Below, piece after piece: positions 1 to 7,081 of a stretch of 10,210 nucleotides of DNA. The position numbers and the translations under genes are program-made. Every line of letters starts with the position of its first letter. Position 1 is the stretch's first letter. The notes below the pieces were generated by a model that saw only the letters and a program-made list of their open reading frames with translations, was not told the origin of the DNA and did no database searches. Source of the stretch: an uncultured Planctomycetaceae bacterium (lineage in GTDB: Bacteria; Planctomycetota; Planctomycetia; Pirellulales; Lacipirellulaceae); NCBI GenBank assembly GCA_937860165.1, contig CALMBE010000348.1, forward strand, positions 1-10,210, in the 5' to 3' direction.

Positions 1-33
1 AAGGGATTGTGGGTTCGAATCCCATGCCCTCCG
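1..33 (+). tRNA. 3' end of tRNA-Ser, cut by window edge
   Basis: This is the 3' part of a serine tRNA. The T arm is complete: stem 9-13 (GTGGG) pairs with 21-25 (CCCAT, one G-U pair) around the 7-base loop TTCGAAT at 14-20. The acceptor 3' strand is 26-32 and the discriminator is G33, which fits bacterial tRNA-Ser rather than tRNA-Leu. No CCA is encoded. Bases 1-6 are the end of a class II variable arm. The serine identity and CGA anticodon come from the second, longer copy near 2788-2840. The 5' half lies outside the window, so an intact gene is inferred: integrases usually leave the functional tRNA on this side of an insertion. Confidence 0.8.
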
Positions 34-36
34 CTT
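1..36 (+). repeat. Direct repeat, left copy (attL-like)
   Basis: These 36 bases match 2808-2843 exactly; the match breaks at base 37 (T here, G at 2844). They cover the end of the variable arm, the T arm and the acceptor strand of a tRNA-Ser gene, plus CTT. The repeat may run further left than the window, because the right copy carries recognisable tRNA sequence back to about 2786. A direct repeat of a tRNA 3' end is the classic footprint of tyrosine-recombinase integration. Confidence 0.88.
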
Positions 37-188
37 TAGGCAACTTCTAAGCCGCCAACGGCCGCGATTCTCAGGTAATCTCGATTGAGGTTCAGTCAGA
101 TCGAGGGAACCGCTTCAGTGCGTACGTTAACTGAGTCCGCCTGTCGTCCCAAATTTTGTGCAAATATCGCAGCACGAGTGAGAAACAA
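34..188 (+). other. Leader of the islet gene
   Basis: This 155-base stretch lies between the tRNA 3' end and the GTPase start. I find no convincing -35/-10 pair. It contains a small hairpin (GCCG at 51-54 with CGGC at 59-62) and an imperfect inverted repeat (TTCAGT at 114-119 against ACTGAG at 130-135). The gene may be read from a weak promoter here or by read-through from the tRNA. Nothing coding is evident. Confidence 0.4.
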
Positions 189-2783
189 ATGAGCACACAA
201 CTTGCCGACGTAATTCGCGAACAAATTGCTCTTGCAAAAGTCTCGTTAGATGCTGATGAGATTCGGGTCGCACAAGCGAAGATACCTGGTTGTAATGGGG
301 AGATTCTTCGGCTCCGCGCCATTTTAAAGGAACTCGAATCAAAGCTGGACAGTGTACCTGAAATTAAGATCGTGTTTCTCGGTCCTAGTAGGCATGGTAA
401 AAGTACATTGTTGAATGCGCTTGCACAAACATCGCTATTGCCCACTTCTGACACCAAACCTTGTACCGCTTCCATAGTAACTCTGCGTTTTGCAGAAGAA
501 TGGAAATACCTGCTCACATTTGTTAGCAAGCGCAAGCTACTGACAGAGAGGGACATTGCTGTCAATGACGTAGAAGACTATCTGAACAGGCTGCGTTCGG
601 AATCTAGTGAGCAAGTGGATACCGACGATTCAAGCTTTGTGCGAAATACATTGCAGCGATTTATTCATTTATTCAAACTTGATTCTAGCGAAGATCCGTT
701 CAGTCTAGTTCACAAAGTGCGGGTCGCCCAGTTACCTGCGGAAGTCGAAGAGTTTCTCGGCAAACCATGTATTGCATCAGGGTCATTTGAGAGTCTAAGG
801 CAAGGCTTATCGAAGTACCTCTCTACCAGCGATATTTACTGGACAGTCCTGGAGTCCTGTGAAATCGCCGGTCCGTTCGCAGATTGGCACCCCAATCTTC
901 GCCTCATAGACCTCCCAGGTACAAACGATACTGATCCACATCGAACGGCAGTAACCAATGGACTGAGAGACGAAGCGCATGCAGTAGCCATCGTTACAAG
1001 TGACAGTAATATTGGCCCTGACATTGAGGATTGGCTGAGACATTCTTCTGTGCTGTCAGATTTCTTAGAAGCCACCACCAATAACCGCCAGAGACTTTTC
1101 ATAATCAGAACTAAGCTGGATAGCTACCACCCGGAGATCGGAGATGCTGAAACAGAGGAGGAGGAAGAAGAACTTCGCAAAGCAGGATTTGAACAATATC
1201 AGCGCGAACAAGCATCTACTTATAGGTCTATGCTAAGAGAAATCGTGTTGCCCAGACTGAAATTACTAAACAATTCAGACACCGACAACCAGAAACGGAC
1301 AGAACTCTTGAATCGAGTTAGCGAGATACCGGTTCATTTTGTCTCCGCTCAGGCATATGAAGCGTTTCAAGACCGAATCAATGTGGGGCCAAGCCAAAAA
1401 AGGCGGTTTAGGGAACATTTCGCCGATGATTCTAGCGCAACCGGTGTTCCGAAGTTGCGCGAGTTTGTCAATCTCCTAGCTGCGGAATACCTTGCAACCA
1501 ATTATTACGAAGATATCAGTATAAGACTAGAAAGAGAGGTGGGCCTTTTGGTCCAGTACTTTCAAAGAGAAGAAAGTACTATTCATGCCCAACGGATTGG
1601 GGCAGGCAGGGACATTCATGCACTCGTAGTCCGGGTGAAAGAAGAAATCGTTCCTTGGATCGGGACGTCTTTACAAGTTCGAACAGAACAATTCCAGAGG
1701 GCCGCGATTGTTGGAGGTGAAGGAATTCGACACCGACTTGATTTGGTGGGGAAGTTATCAGTTCAACGATTGAGGGATAAGCAAGATAAATGGGTCAATC
1801 TTCATTGGAACACTCTTCGTGCGACAGGACGTAAGTCCGGCAGTCACACAACAGTGCGTGGACAACATATTGATGTTGTCGAGGACATTTGCAGTGTACT
1901 ACTTGGGGACGTAATTTTGGCCTGGACATCCTACAGAGATTATCTGATTACCGATTCGATTGACCAACTCACGGACCAGTTTACCAGAGAATTGCAGGAA
2001 AAGCTTGAAATCATGGCCTCTCAGATTGAGAGTACTGATGCAAGGACAGCTATCCAACTGATCATCTCTCAACTGGACAACATCACACTAAGTCAACGTG
2101 ATGAACTTCGGGAACATATAGGCGAGAAGGTTCGCAATTTGGAATCGATTCGCGTGCCGGCAAGAGAACATATTCTTCGCAGTATGGAGCCGTTGTTTGA
2201 ACGAATTGCCGCTGAGGCAGGTTCCGGCTGTCAAGAGAGAATGAGAACTATATTAGTCAACGGTTTTCAAGAGCGTCTTAGCAAGATTCGCGAAATCGTT
2301 AATGATCTCATTCTGAATATCGCAACTGTACTCTTGGATAGTTGCACCGAGGAAATAACTCACTTCGGAGGAGAAGCTAAAGGAAGAATTTGCAGAACTC
2401 TAGAAGCTGTCGAGGAATCGACGCTATCAACCAGCGAAGAAAAACTCCATGAGCGTGAAGTGATTCTGAAAACTGCTTCGGAAACTCTGAAGCGCAACCG
2501 AACTCGCTCTCAAAAGGACTACTGGGCGTGGCATGATACACTCTATCCCGGAGGTGACTCTAACTCCCCTGAGTGGAGAGAGCTTTCTAAAAAAGTTAAG
2601 GATCGCGATGGCTGGAAGTGCGTTGAGTGCCAAGCTGACGGAGAATTGCACGCCGATCATATCATCCCCTTATCCAAGGGAGGCTCTAACGATTTGTCTA
2701 ATCTTCAAACATTGTGCGTGACCTGCCACGAACTAAAAACTAAGAGACCTCTACGAAGGTGGCATAGAGTCCAAACTTCGTAA
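189..2783 (+). CDS. Dynamin-like GTPase fused to HNH nuclease
   Basis: Large soluble GTPase of the dynamin superfamily with a C-terminal HNH endonuclease domain, 864 residues from ATG 189. An in-frame TTG at 156 would add 11 residues; ATG is preferred, though its upstream purine stretch (GAGTGAG) is a weak ribosome site. Visible motifs: P-loop GPSRHGKST at residues 65-73; switch-I-like LPTSDTKPCT at about 84-93; DLPG at 241-244; TKLD at 308-311; SA near 386. An insert of about 130 residues separates switch I from DLPG, and an acidic run lies near 320-329. Residues 430-785 are mostly helical, with a hydrophobic stretch near 705-717 but no clear membrane span. The HNH domain spans 797-852: CxxC at 811/814, HADHIIPL with H821, D823 and H824, N838, then CxxCH at 843-847. 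GTPase plus nuclease on a tRNA islet suggests phage or plasmid defence. That role is inferred; the domain calls are firm. Confidence 0.9.
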   Translation: MSTQLADVIREQIALAKVSLDADEIRVAQAKIPGCNGEILRLRAILKELESKLDSVPEIKIVFLGPSRHGKSTLLNALAQTSLLPTSDTKPCTASIVTLRFAEEWKYLLTFVSKRKLLTERDIAVNDVEDYLNRLRSESSEQVDTDDSSFVRNTLQRFIHLFKLDSSEDPFSLVHKVRVAQLPAEVEEFLGKPCIASGSFESLRQGLSKYLSTSDIYWTVLESCEIAGPFADWHPNLRLIDLPGTNDTDPHRTAVTNGLRDEAHAVAIVTSDSNIGPDIEDWLRHSSVLSDFLEATTNNRQRLFIIRTKLDSYHPEIGDAETEEEEEELRKAGFEQYQREQASTYRSMLREIVLPRLKLLNNSDTDNQKRTELLNRVSEIPVHFVSAQAYEAFQDRINVGPSQKRRFREHFADDSSATGVPKLREFVNLLAAEYLATNYYEDISIRLEREVGLLVQYFQREESTIHAQRIGAGRDIHALVVRVKEEIVPWIGTSLQVRTEQFQRAAIVGGEGIRHRLDLVGKLSVQRLRDKQDKWVNLHWNTLRATGRKSGSHTTVRGQHIDVVEDICSVLLGDVILAWTSYRDYLITDSIDQLTDQFTRELQEKLEIMASQIESTDARTAIQLIISQLDNITLSQRDELREHIGEKVRNLESIRVPAREHILRSMEPLFERIAAEAGSGCQERMRTILVNGFQERLSKIREIVNDLILNIATVLLDSCTEEITHFGGEAKGRICRTLEAVEESTLSTSEEKLHEREVILKTASETLKRNRTRSQKDYWAWHDTLYPGGDSNSPEWRELSKKVKDRDGWKCVECQADGELHADHIIPLSKGGSNDLSNLQTLCVTCHELKTKRPLRRWHRVQTS

Positions 2784-2787
2784 GAGA

Positions 2788-2840
2788 CTCGAAATCAAGT
2801 GTCCCGTAAGGGATTGTGGGTTCGAATCCCATGCCCTCCG
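2788..2840 (+). pseudogene. tRNA-Ser(CGA) 3' half left by insertion
   Basis: The 3' half of a serine tRNA is readable. The anticodon loop CTCGAAA is at 2788-2794 (anticodon CGA at 2790-2792) and the 3' anticodon stem TCAAG at 2795-2799. A variable arm follows, with TCCC 2802-2805 pairing GGGA 2810-2813 around GTAA. The T arm and acceptor strand end at G2840. The 5' anticodon strand is wrong: only A2787-T2795 and G2786-C2796 pair, and the next three positions do not. No D arm or 5' acceptor precedes it; the GTPase stop codon lies at 2781-2783. This is the displaced native 3' half at the right end of the islet, not a functional tRNA. Confidence 0.83.
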
Positions 2841-2843
2841 CTT
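2808..2843 (+). repeat. Direct repeat, right copy (attR-like)
   Basis: Exact 36-base copy of 1-36, in the same orientation. The true att repeat probably extends left to about 2786, but the matching left part would be upstream of base 1 and cannot be compared. It marks the return to resident chromosome. Confidence 0.88.
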
Positions 2844-2862
2844 GTGTCCTTAAAACCGCTTC

Positions 2863-3273
2863 ATGGCCAGAAAACTCACCAAGACGGACTTCAATTTCTG
2901 GCTCGACACGTTCCTCTTGGTCGTGTTCATGGTGCTCTGCTGGAGCACGGTCATCGTGCGCTATGTGTTTCCGGTAGCCACCAAGTCGGAAGGCTGGACC
3001 CTGTGGGGACTCGATTATCTGGCTTGGACCGATGTGCAATTCGTGACCCTGGCGATTCTCGCGGCCAGTGTGCTGCTGCATGTGATGTTGCACTGGTCGT
3101 GGGTCTGCGGTGTAGTGGCGGGTTGGGCCCGCAAACGTCAGGGGACGGCTGCCCCCAAGCAAGACAACGGCTCGCGGACCCTGTGGGGCGTAGCGCTGTT
3201 GATTGCCATCTGCAATGTCGTGGGCCTGGCCATCGCCGCCGCGGTGCTCATGATCCAAGGGCCGGGGATGTAG
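2863..3273 (+). CDS. DUF4405-like small membrane protein
   Basis: Small integral membrane protein of 136 residues with three likely helices at about 13-33, 58-80 and 107-130. The middle helix ends in LLHVMLHW, with His73 and His77, preceded by WTDVQF. This pattern resembles DUF4405, a family of cytochrome-b-like proteins whose histidines may bind haem; that function is inferred, not shown. A charged loop (about 88-104) joins helices two and three. The start ATG lies 22 bases after the right tRNA copy and has no clear ribosome site. Before the islet inserted, this gene followed tRNA-Ser directly, so it may be read from the tRNA promoter. It is GC-rich like the rest of the chromosome and unlike the islet. 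Confidence 0.7.
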   Translation: MARKLTKTDFNFWLDTFLLVVFMVLCWSTVIVRYVFPVATKSEGWTLWGLDYLAWTDVQFVTLAILAASVLLHVMLHWSWVCGVVAGWARKRQGTAAPKQDNGSRTLWGVALLIAICNVVGLAIAAAVLMIQGPGM

Positions 3274-3349
3274 CGAGGCGTAATCCAAGTGTCCGTTCCG
3301 CTAACCGCAGTCGGGTTTTGTTTGCGTTGGAGTGAAACTTTGCGTGCGG

Positions 3350-3859
3350 TCATTCGGCAAGTGGCACAGGCTCCGCCGCATCCTCGGCCTTCCAGACGTC
3401 CGGCAGGAACTGCCCGAGTTCTCCGGCTGGCGTCTGGCCGAGCTTGGCCAGCACGCTGGTGAGGTACCGCTGCGGATCGACACCATGGCGTTCGGCGCTG
3501 GCGATGAGCGACCACAGCCGCGCCGTGTTGGCGGCCGCGGCGTCATGGCCGGCGAAGAGCCAGGTCTTGATGCGCGCGAGCATCTCCAGCGCGCGCTTCC
3601 GATCGCTGTCCTGCGCGTCGTAAAACTTCCGCCGCGCATGGGCCCAGCAGGCGACTTCCGTCACGTTCTGCGCATAAAAGATGCCGTCGTAACCGCCGTA
3701 GGCGTCCGCTTGCAAGTAACCTTGATAACCTTCCAGCCACTTGGCGGGGCCGTCGCGACTGCGGCTCGGCGTGTAGTCGTAGACCGTGTAGGGATGCTGC
3801 TCGTCGCCCAAGTAGCACCAGATGCGGCCCTGCCGGCAAGGGTGGCTTCCTTCCCCCAT
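3350..3859 (-). pseudogene. IS66-type transposase relic, internally deleted
   Basis: The reading frame keeps clear IS66 TnpC signatures: GRIWCYLGDEQHPYTVYDYT (residues 11-30), RDGPAKWLEGYQGYLQAD (35-52), AYGGYD, and VACWAHARRKFYDA (69-82). D52 is the likely second catalytic aspartate. After KRALEMLARI (88-97) the sequence jumps to KTWLFAGHDAAAANTARLWS, which in full-length relatives follows the DNN..ER segment carrying the catalytic glutamate. About 100 residues are therefore missing, in frame, around base 3570. The N-terminal zinc-finger and first-aspartate parts are also absent. The relic begins within about 16 bases of the neighbouring peptidase stop codon. No tnpA/tnpB and no clear terminal inverted repeats are seen. 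It cannot be an active transposase. Confidence 0.85.
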
Positions 3860-3865
3860 TGGCCG

Positions 3866-5038
3866 TTAATCGATCCGCGACATGCGGCGGTAGAATTCAT
3901 CTTCGAGCTTAACAAAGTCGGTGCCGAAGTGTTTGGTGAAATCCGTGAGCCGAGTCTTCTTGTCGTCGAGTGACAACAGAGGTTTCTCCGAGAGCATCTT
4001 GACGTACTTCACATATTCGTCGGTATGCCAAGTGATGAGAAAATAGGTCCAAGCCCAGGCCTCGGCATAGGCGTCGACGGCGGTGCGGGGGTTGCGGATG
4101 CGGTCGTCGGAAACGACCAGGTCACGGATCGTGCCTGTTTGGTCGTTGTTGGCGTTTTCTCGGTAGCGATCCCAGCGTTCGTAGTTAATCTTGCCGATGC
4201 CACTCCAACTGCGATTGCTGTAGAGATCGGGAGTTTCGCAAAACATGGCGAGCCCTTCGCCGAGCCACACCGGGTTGTCGGCAAAGCGTTTTTGCATGCC
4301 GCAGTTGAACGCGATCTGGTGCGTGGCCTCATGCACAATCGTGGCCACGAGCGGGGCCGCGTCGGGTTTGGAGAGCATGGCTGAGATGTCGTGCATCGAC
4401 CCGCGGCGGGTCTCCTCGCGGCGGAGGGCTTGCATGCCGGTGAGATCGTACATGGTGATGCGATTGGTCTTCAAACTGTAAAACCCGATTGCCGATCCGG
4501 CAGCGGTCCCCAGTTCCTCGCGGGCATATTCCATGTAGGCCGCCTTGTCGCCAAACACGACCACCGCCAGCGGCGTTTCGGGATCGTGCAACTCGAGGCC
4601 CTGCTTTTTCCAATAGGCCAGAAATCCTCGTTGCAATCGTTCGAGGAGCGAACTACACCACTGGGCATACTTGCGGGTCGTGTTGAACACCACCACATAG
4701 TGCTTCGATTGATAAACCTGATAGCCGGGTCCCATCTCCTGCAACAACCGTTCGGCCAGGGAGTCCTTGTCGAGCTTGGTAAGTGGAGTCGAATTGCTTT
4801 GTCGGCGTCGAATCGAATCGGCCATGAGTGGCCAGAGGGCCCCTTCGTCCGTTTCCAAGAGCATGCTGCCGACCGAGTCTTCAATTACCACGCGGCCCGT
4901 GAGCTGCTTGGGTCGGCCATCGAGGTTGACCATCACCGTTTCGACTGCAGTGGCATTGTAACCAGTGAGTAAAATGAGCAACCCCAAGGCAACAGTTTGC
5001 CTGTCAAGCCAAGCACGGGTTTGGGGGGTGAGCGACAT
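3866..5038 (-). CDS. Secreted DUF1570-type metallopeptidase
   Basis: Predicted exported zinc metallopeptidase of 390 residues. Residues 1-32 form a signal-peptide-like region with hydrophobic core VALGLLILLTGYNA. The active-site helix reads HEATH (H236, E237, H240), and WLGEGLAMFCE about 22 residues later offers E261 as third zinc ligand, a gluzincin arrangement. I recognise the whole as the DUF1570 family, common in Planctomycetes, whose substrates are unknown to me. ATG 5038 is chosen because the open frame further upstream (to 5203) runs through a REP-like hairpin and looks non-coding. No clear ribosome site precedes 5038. The gene ends against an IS66 relic, yet the C-terminus looks complete. 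It is last in a minus-strand series and 356 bases from the S1 gene, so it may have its own promoter. Confidence 0.8.
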   Translation of the reverse strand: MSLTPQTRAWLDRQTVALGLLILLTGYNATAVETVMVNLDGRPKQLTGRVVIEDSVGSMLLETDEGALWPLMADSIRRRQSNSTPLTKLDKDSLAERLLQEMGPGYQVYQSKHYVVVFNTTRKYAQWCSSLLERLQRGFLAYWKKQGLELHDPETPLAVVVFGDKAAYMEYAREELGTAAGSAIGFYSLKTNRITMYDLTGMQALRREETRRGSMHDISAMLSKPDAAPLVATIVHEATHQIAFNCGMQKRFADNPVWLGEGLAMFCETPDLYSNRSWSGIGKINYERWDRYRENANNDQTGTIRDLVVSDDRIRNPRTAVDAYAEAWAWTYFLITWHTDEYVKYVKMLSEKPLLSLDDKKTRLTDFTKHFGTDFVKLEDEFYRRMSRID

Positions 5039-5160
5039 GAGAGTATTCGCAATGTTCGTGAGGACCGACTGGAGAAACCGGTGGAGAAGCCACAGTTCTA
5101 TTGTAACCCCAAAAGTAACACGAGGATTCGGAGAAATGAGAGCCAATCCAGGAACTCTAA

Positions 5161-5183
5161 GTAGCACGGGCCCCCGGCCCGTG
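5161..5183 (+). repeat. REP-like hairpin headed by GTAG
   Basis: The tetranucleotide GTAG is followed by a perfect palindrome: CACGGGCC, loop CCC, GGCCCGTG (8 base pairs). GTAG at the foot of a hairpin is the hallmark of REP sequences handled by RAYT (TnpA-REP) transposases. A second, inverted copy at 5291-5313 makes a BIME-like pair. Whether it is repeated genome-wide cannot be seen here. Confidence 0.7.
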
Positions 5184-5290
5184 ATTCTCAAGGATTTCCG
5201 CACGGCCGGTGGTAGTAAAGTTTCGCTGAAATGATCGTAGGAACGGATTCCAGACCCCGCTGATTCTCAGGATCGTTACCGGCTCTAGGG

Positions 5291-5313
5291 CACGGCCCGG
5301 GGGGCCATGCTAC
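5291..5313 (-). repeat. Inverted partner REP-like hairpin
   Basis: Read on the minus strand this is GTAG, CATGGCCC, loop CCC, GGGCCGTG, identical to the first hairpin at 20 of 23 positions. Two of the three differences form a paired swap (G-C to C-G at hairpin positions 10 and 18); the third turns C-G into a T-G wobble. The stem is thus kept, which argues that the structure itself matters. Confidence 0.7.
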
Positions 5314-5394
5314 GATTATTGGATGGCGTTGCGGTATTTGCTGGCATCACGGTAGTTATCAAGGAACTTGAAGTCCCATTGCCGACAGACGAAA

Positions 5395-6909
5395 CTACCA
5401 ATTCAGGCCGAATTTGTCTCCGCCGCTGGGTCCGCTGATTCCGCCCTTGAGATTCTTGTCGGATTCCTTTTGGCGGCGTCGGAAGGATTCGGCGGGGGGG
5501 TGATCCGACTGTCGGGGCTCGGACTGGGGTCTCTCGGGAGCAGGCAAAAGGGCTTTGAGCGATAAGCCGATTCGTTGTGCTTGGCGGTCAAAGGAAGTTA
5601 CCTTGACTTCGACTTCCTGCCCTTCGCTCACTACATCCGAAGTACGTTGCACGCGGCCATGGCCCATCTCGGAGATATGGATCAATCCCTCGACGCCCGG
5701 CTCGAGTTTGACGAACGCTCCGAACTGCATGAGTTTGGAAACGGTTCCCTTTACGCGGGCACCGACGAGGAATTTTTTCTCGGCGGAGTCCCAAGGATTG
5801 GCGGCCAAGTCGCGGAAACCGAGCGAGATTTTGCCGGTCTCGGGGTTTACTTTTTCCACCCGAACTTTGACATTTTGTCCGACGGTGAGGACTTCCTTGG
5901 GATGGGCAATCCGATCCCAACTCATTTGGCTCACATGAATCATGCCGTCGACGCCTCCCAGGTCGACGAACGCTCCAAAATCCTGCAAGCTGCGGACCAC
6001 ACCTTCGCGGATTTGTCCCTGAGCAATCTCAGAGAGAAGTTTTTCTTTCTGTTCCTTGCGCTCGCGTTCCATCAGGGCCCGATGACTGAGTACGAGATTG
6101 CGGCGACCGCGATTGGCTTCCGTAATCACGCACGTGAGTCGCTGTCCGACCAACTCTTCGGGGTTATCGACGCGATAGATCGAAATCTGCCCCATGGGAA
6201 TGAACCCCCGAATGCCTGCGATCTGGCATTCGAGCCCCCCTTTGTTGGCGCCGGTAATGGTCACATCCACCACTTGGCCGGTAGCGACTTCATCCCAATT
6301 GCCGATATCGATAGCGGCTGTGGGAAGAGTCACCTCGTAGAAGCCTTGCTCGGAATTGAAGCGGGCGACCATCACTTCGACTTGCGCACCGACTTCTGGT
6401 GGAGTTGTTTTCTCGAACTGCTTGAGTGGCAGCACTCCTTGGTTGCGTCCGCCGAGATCCACGAAGATGTCCTCGCGATGGATGCTCAGAACCGTGCCGG
6501 TGATTTTCGTTTCAGATGCCAGATCGGCTCCGCTGGGGATGCCGGTTGACCCTTCGATGATCGTGTCCAGCGATTCACCGCCAAGGGCGTCGGCAAGTTC
6601 TTGTTCTAACTCTGGAGAGAGCGCCGCTCGGGCATTTGGCGGGGGATAGTTCGACTTCTTAGGCGCTTCGGTCACTATCGTGACGGGAGTTACTGGATTG
6701 GCAGTGAAGGATTCATCGCGCGTTTCCTCGCGTTGGGAGCCAATCTGAATGCGTTCACTGGGGCGCTGTTCGAGTGAAAGGGGTTCGGCGATCTGCTCGC
6801 CGCCAGGTGGATTGACATTCACATTATCAGCGGGAACTGGCGAACTGATTAGCTCGGCATTCTCGGAAACGGGGCTGGAAGTTTCGGGGGCGTCGGCGTG
6901 GGGGATCAT
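5395..6909 (-). CDS. Four-S1-domain RNA-binding protein (S1-like)
   Basis: Protein of 504 residues with four S1 (OB-fold) RNA-binding repeats at about 132-196, 209-276, 297-366 and 381-451. The last two are classic, with VVRSLQDFGAFVDLGGVDG and VSKLMQFGAFVKLEPGVEG, each followed by a G-hIHhSEM-type motif. It resembles bacterial ribosomal protein S1, which helps mRNA bind the 30S subunit, but has fewer repeats than the six of E. coli S1. The first ~120 residues are Pro/Ser/Glu-rich and probably disordered, as is the tail, which ends in KFGLNW. ATG 6909 is preferred; AGGA lies 11 bases upstream, rather far. A TTG at 6960 would add a hydrophobic 17-residue extension. Whether this is the main S1 or a paralogue is unclear, so no symbol is given. 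Confidence 0.85.
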   Translation of the reverse strand: MIPHADAPETSSPVSENAELISSPVPADNVNVNPPGGEQIAEPLSLEQRPSERIQIGSQREETRDESFTANPVTPVTIVTEAPKKSNYPPPNARAALSPELEQELADALGGESLDTIIEGSTGIPSGADLASETKITGTVLSIHREDIFVDLGGRNQGVLPLKQFEKTTPPEVGAQVEVMVARFNSEQGFYEVTLPTAAIDIGNWDEVATGQVVDVTITGANKGGLECQIAGIRGFIPMGQISIYRVDNPEELVGQRLTCVITEANRGRRNLVLSHRALMERERKEQKEKLLSEIAQGQIREGVVRSLQDFGAFVDLGGVDGMIHVSQMSWDRIAHPKEVLTVGQNVKVRVEKVNPETGKISLGFRDLAANPWDSAEKKFLVGARVKGTVSKLMQFGAFVKLEPGVEGLIHISEMGHGRVQRTSDVVSEGQEVEVKVTSFDRQAQRIGLSLKALLPAPERPQSEPRQSDHPPAESFRRRQKESDKNLKGGISGPSGGDKFGLNW

Positions 6910-7081
6910 GTTTACGCAATTCCTGAGGAGAACCAGCGCGAATACCGGCAGCAATGCCAAAGTCGCAAGTTTAACAACCGCTTGCTAGGGTATGCAACCT
7001 TTTCAGGCGATTATCTTTATGTCAAATCAGTGCTTTTTTCTGGAACTGCCTCGGGGAGACTGCTGTCTTCGGTCAAATCTA

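Larger units (their letters stand above)
1..2807 (+). mobile_element. One-gene genomic islet in tRNA-Ser
   Basis: The segment is bounded by exact direct repeats of the tRNA-Ser 3' end and holds one gene, the dynamin-like GTPase with HNH domain. Its base composition differs from its flanks: a hand count of 1201-1260 gives 27 G+C of 60, against 40 of 60 for 8761-8820 in the resident genes. No integrase, excisionase or relaxase is present between the repeats. The islet was therefore mobilised in trans, has lost its integrase, or is the right-most unit of a larger tandem insertion whose integrase lies left of the window. The exact boundary depends on where crossover occurred, probably in the anticodon stem-loop near 2786-2794. 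Confidence 0.78.
5039..5394. other. Intergenic region with REP pair
   Basis: This 356-base gap lies between the S1-protein stop and the peptidase start. Its main content is two inverted REP-like hairpins (5161-5183 and 5291-5313). The motif TGATTCTCA followed by GGAT also occurs twice in direct orientation (5182-5195 and 5261-5273). I see no convincing gene and no hairpin followed by a T run, so no standard terminator can be called for the S1 gene. Confidence 0.6.

Noticed and set aside
66..75. GATTCTCAGG in the islet leader resembling the motif at 5262-5271
   Set aside because: A ten-base match without shared flanks or hairpin is compatible with chance.
2740..3288. Minus-strand open frame of 182 codons crossing the right tRNA copy
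   Set aside because: It reads the reverse strand of a tRNA-Ser gene (giving GFEPTIPYGT, a familiar artefact of tRNA-Ser antisense) and the shadow of the membrane-protein gene.
3304..3350. ACCGCA/TGCGGT inverted repeat (3304-3309 and 3345-3350) near the relic 3' end
   Set aside because: Only 6-bp arms with a 35-base loop; too weak to call an IS66 terminus or a terminator.
3332..3973. Plus-strand open frame of 213 codons
   Set aside because: It lies opposite the IS66 relic and the peptidase end, with no recognisable domain; GC-rich antisense shadow.
5039..5203. Upstream extension of the DUF1570 gene by 55 codons
   Set aside because: It runs through a REP-like hairpin and places a long non-signal leader before a good signal peptide.
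5575..6549. Plus-strand open frame of 324 codons
   Set aside because: It is antisense to the well-supported S1-domain gene and shows no family signature.
7020..7025. TTGACA on the minus strand upstream of the S1 gene
   Set aside because: No -10-like box lies 16-19 bases downstream, so it is not supported as a promoter.
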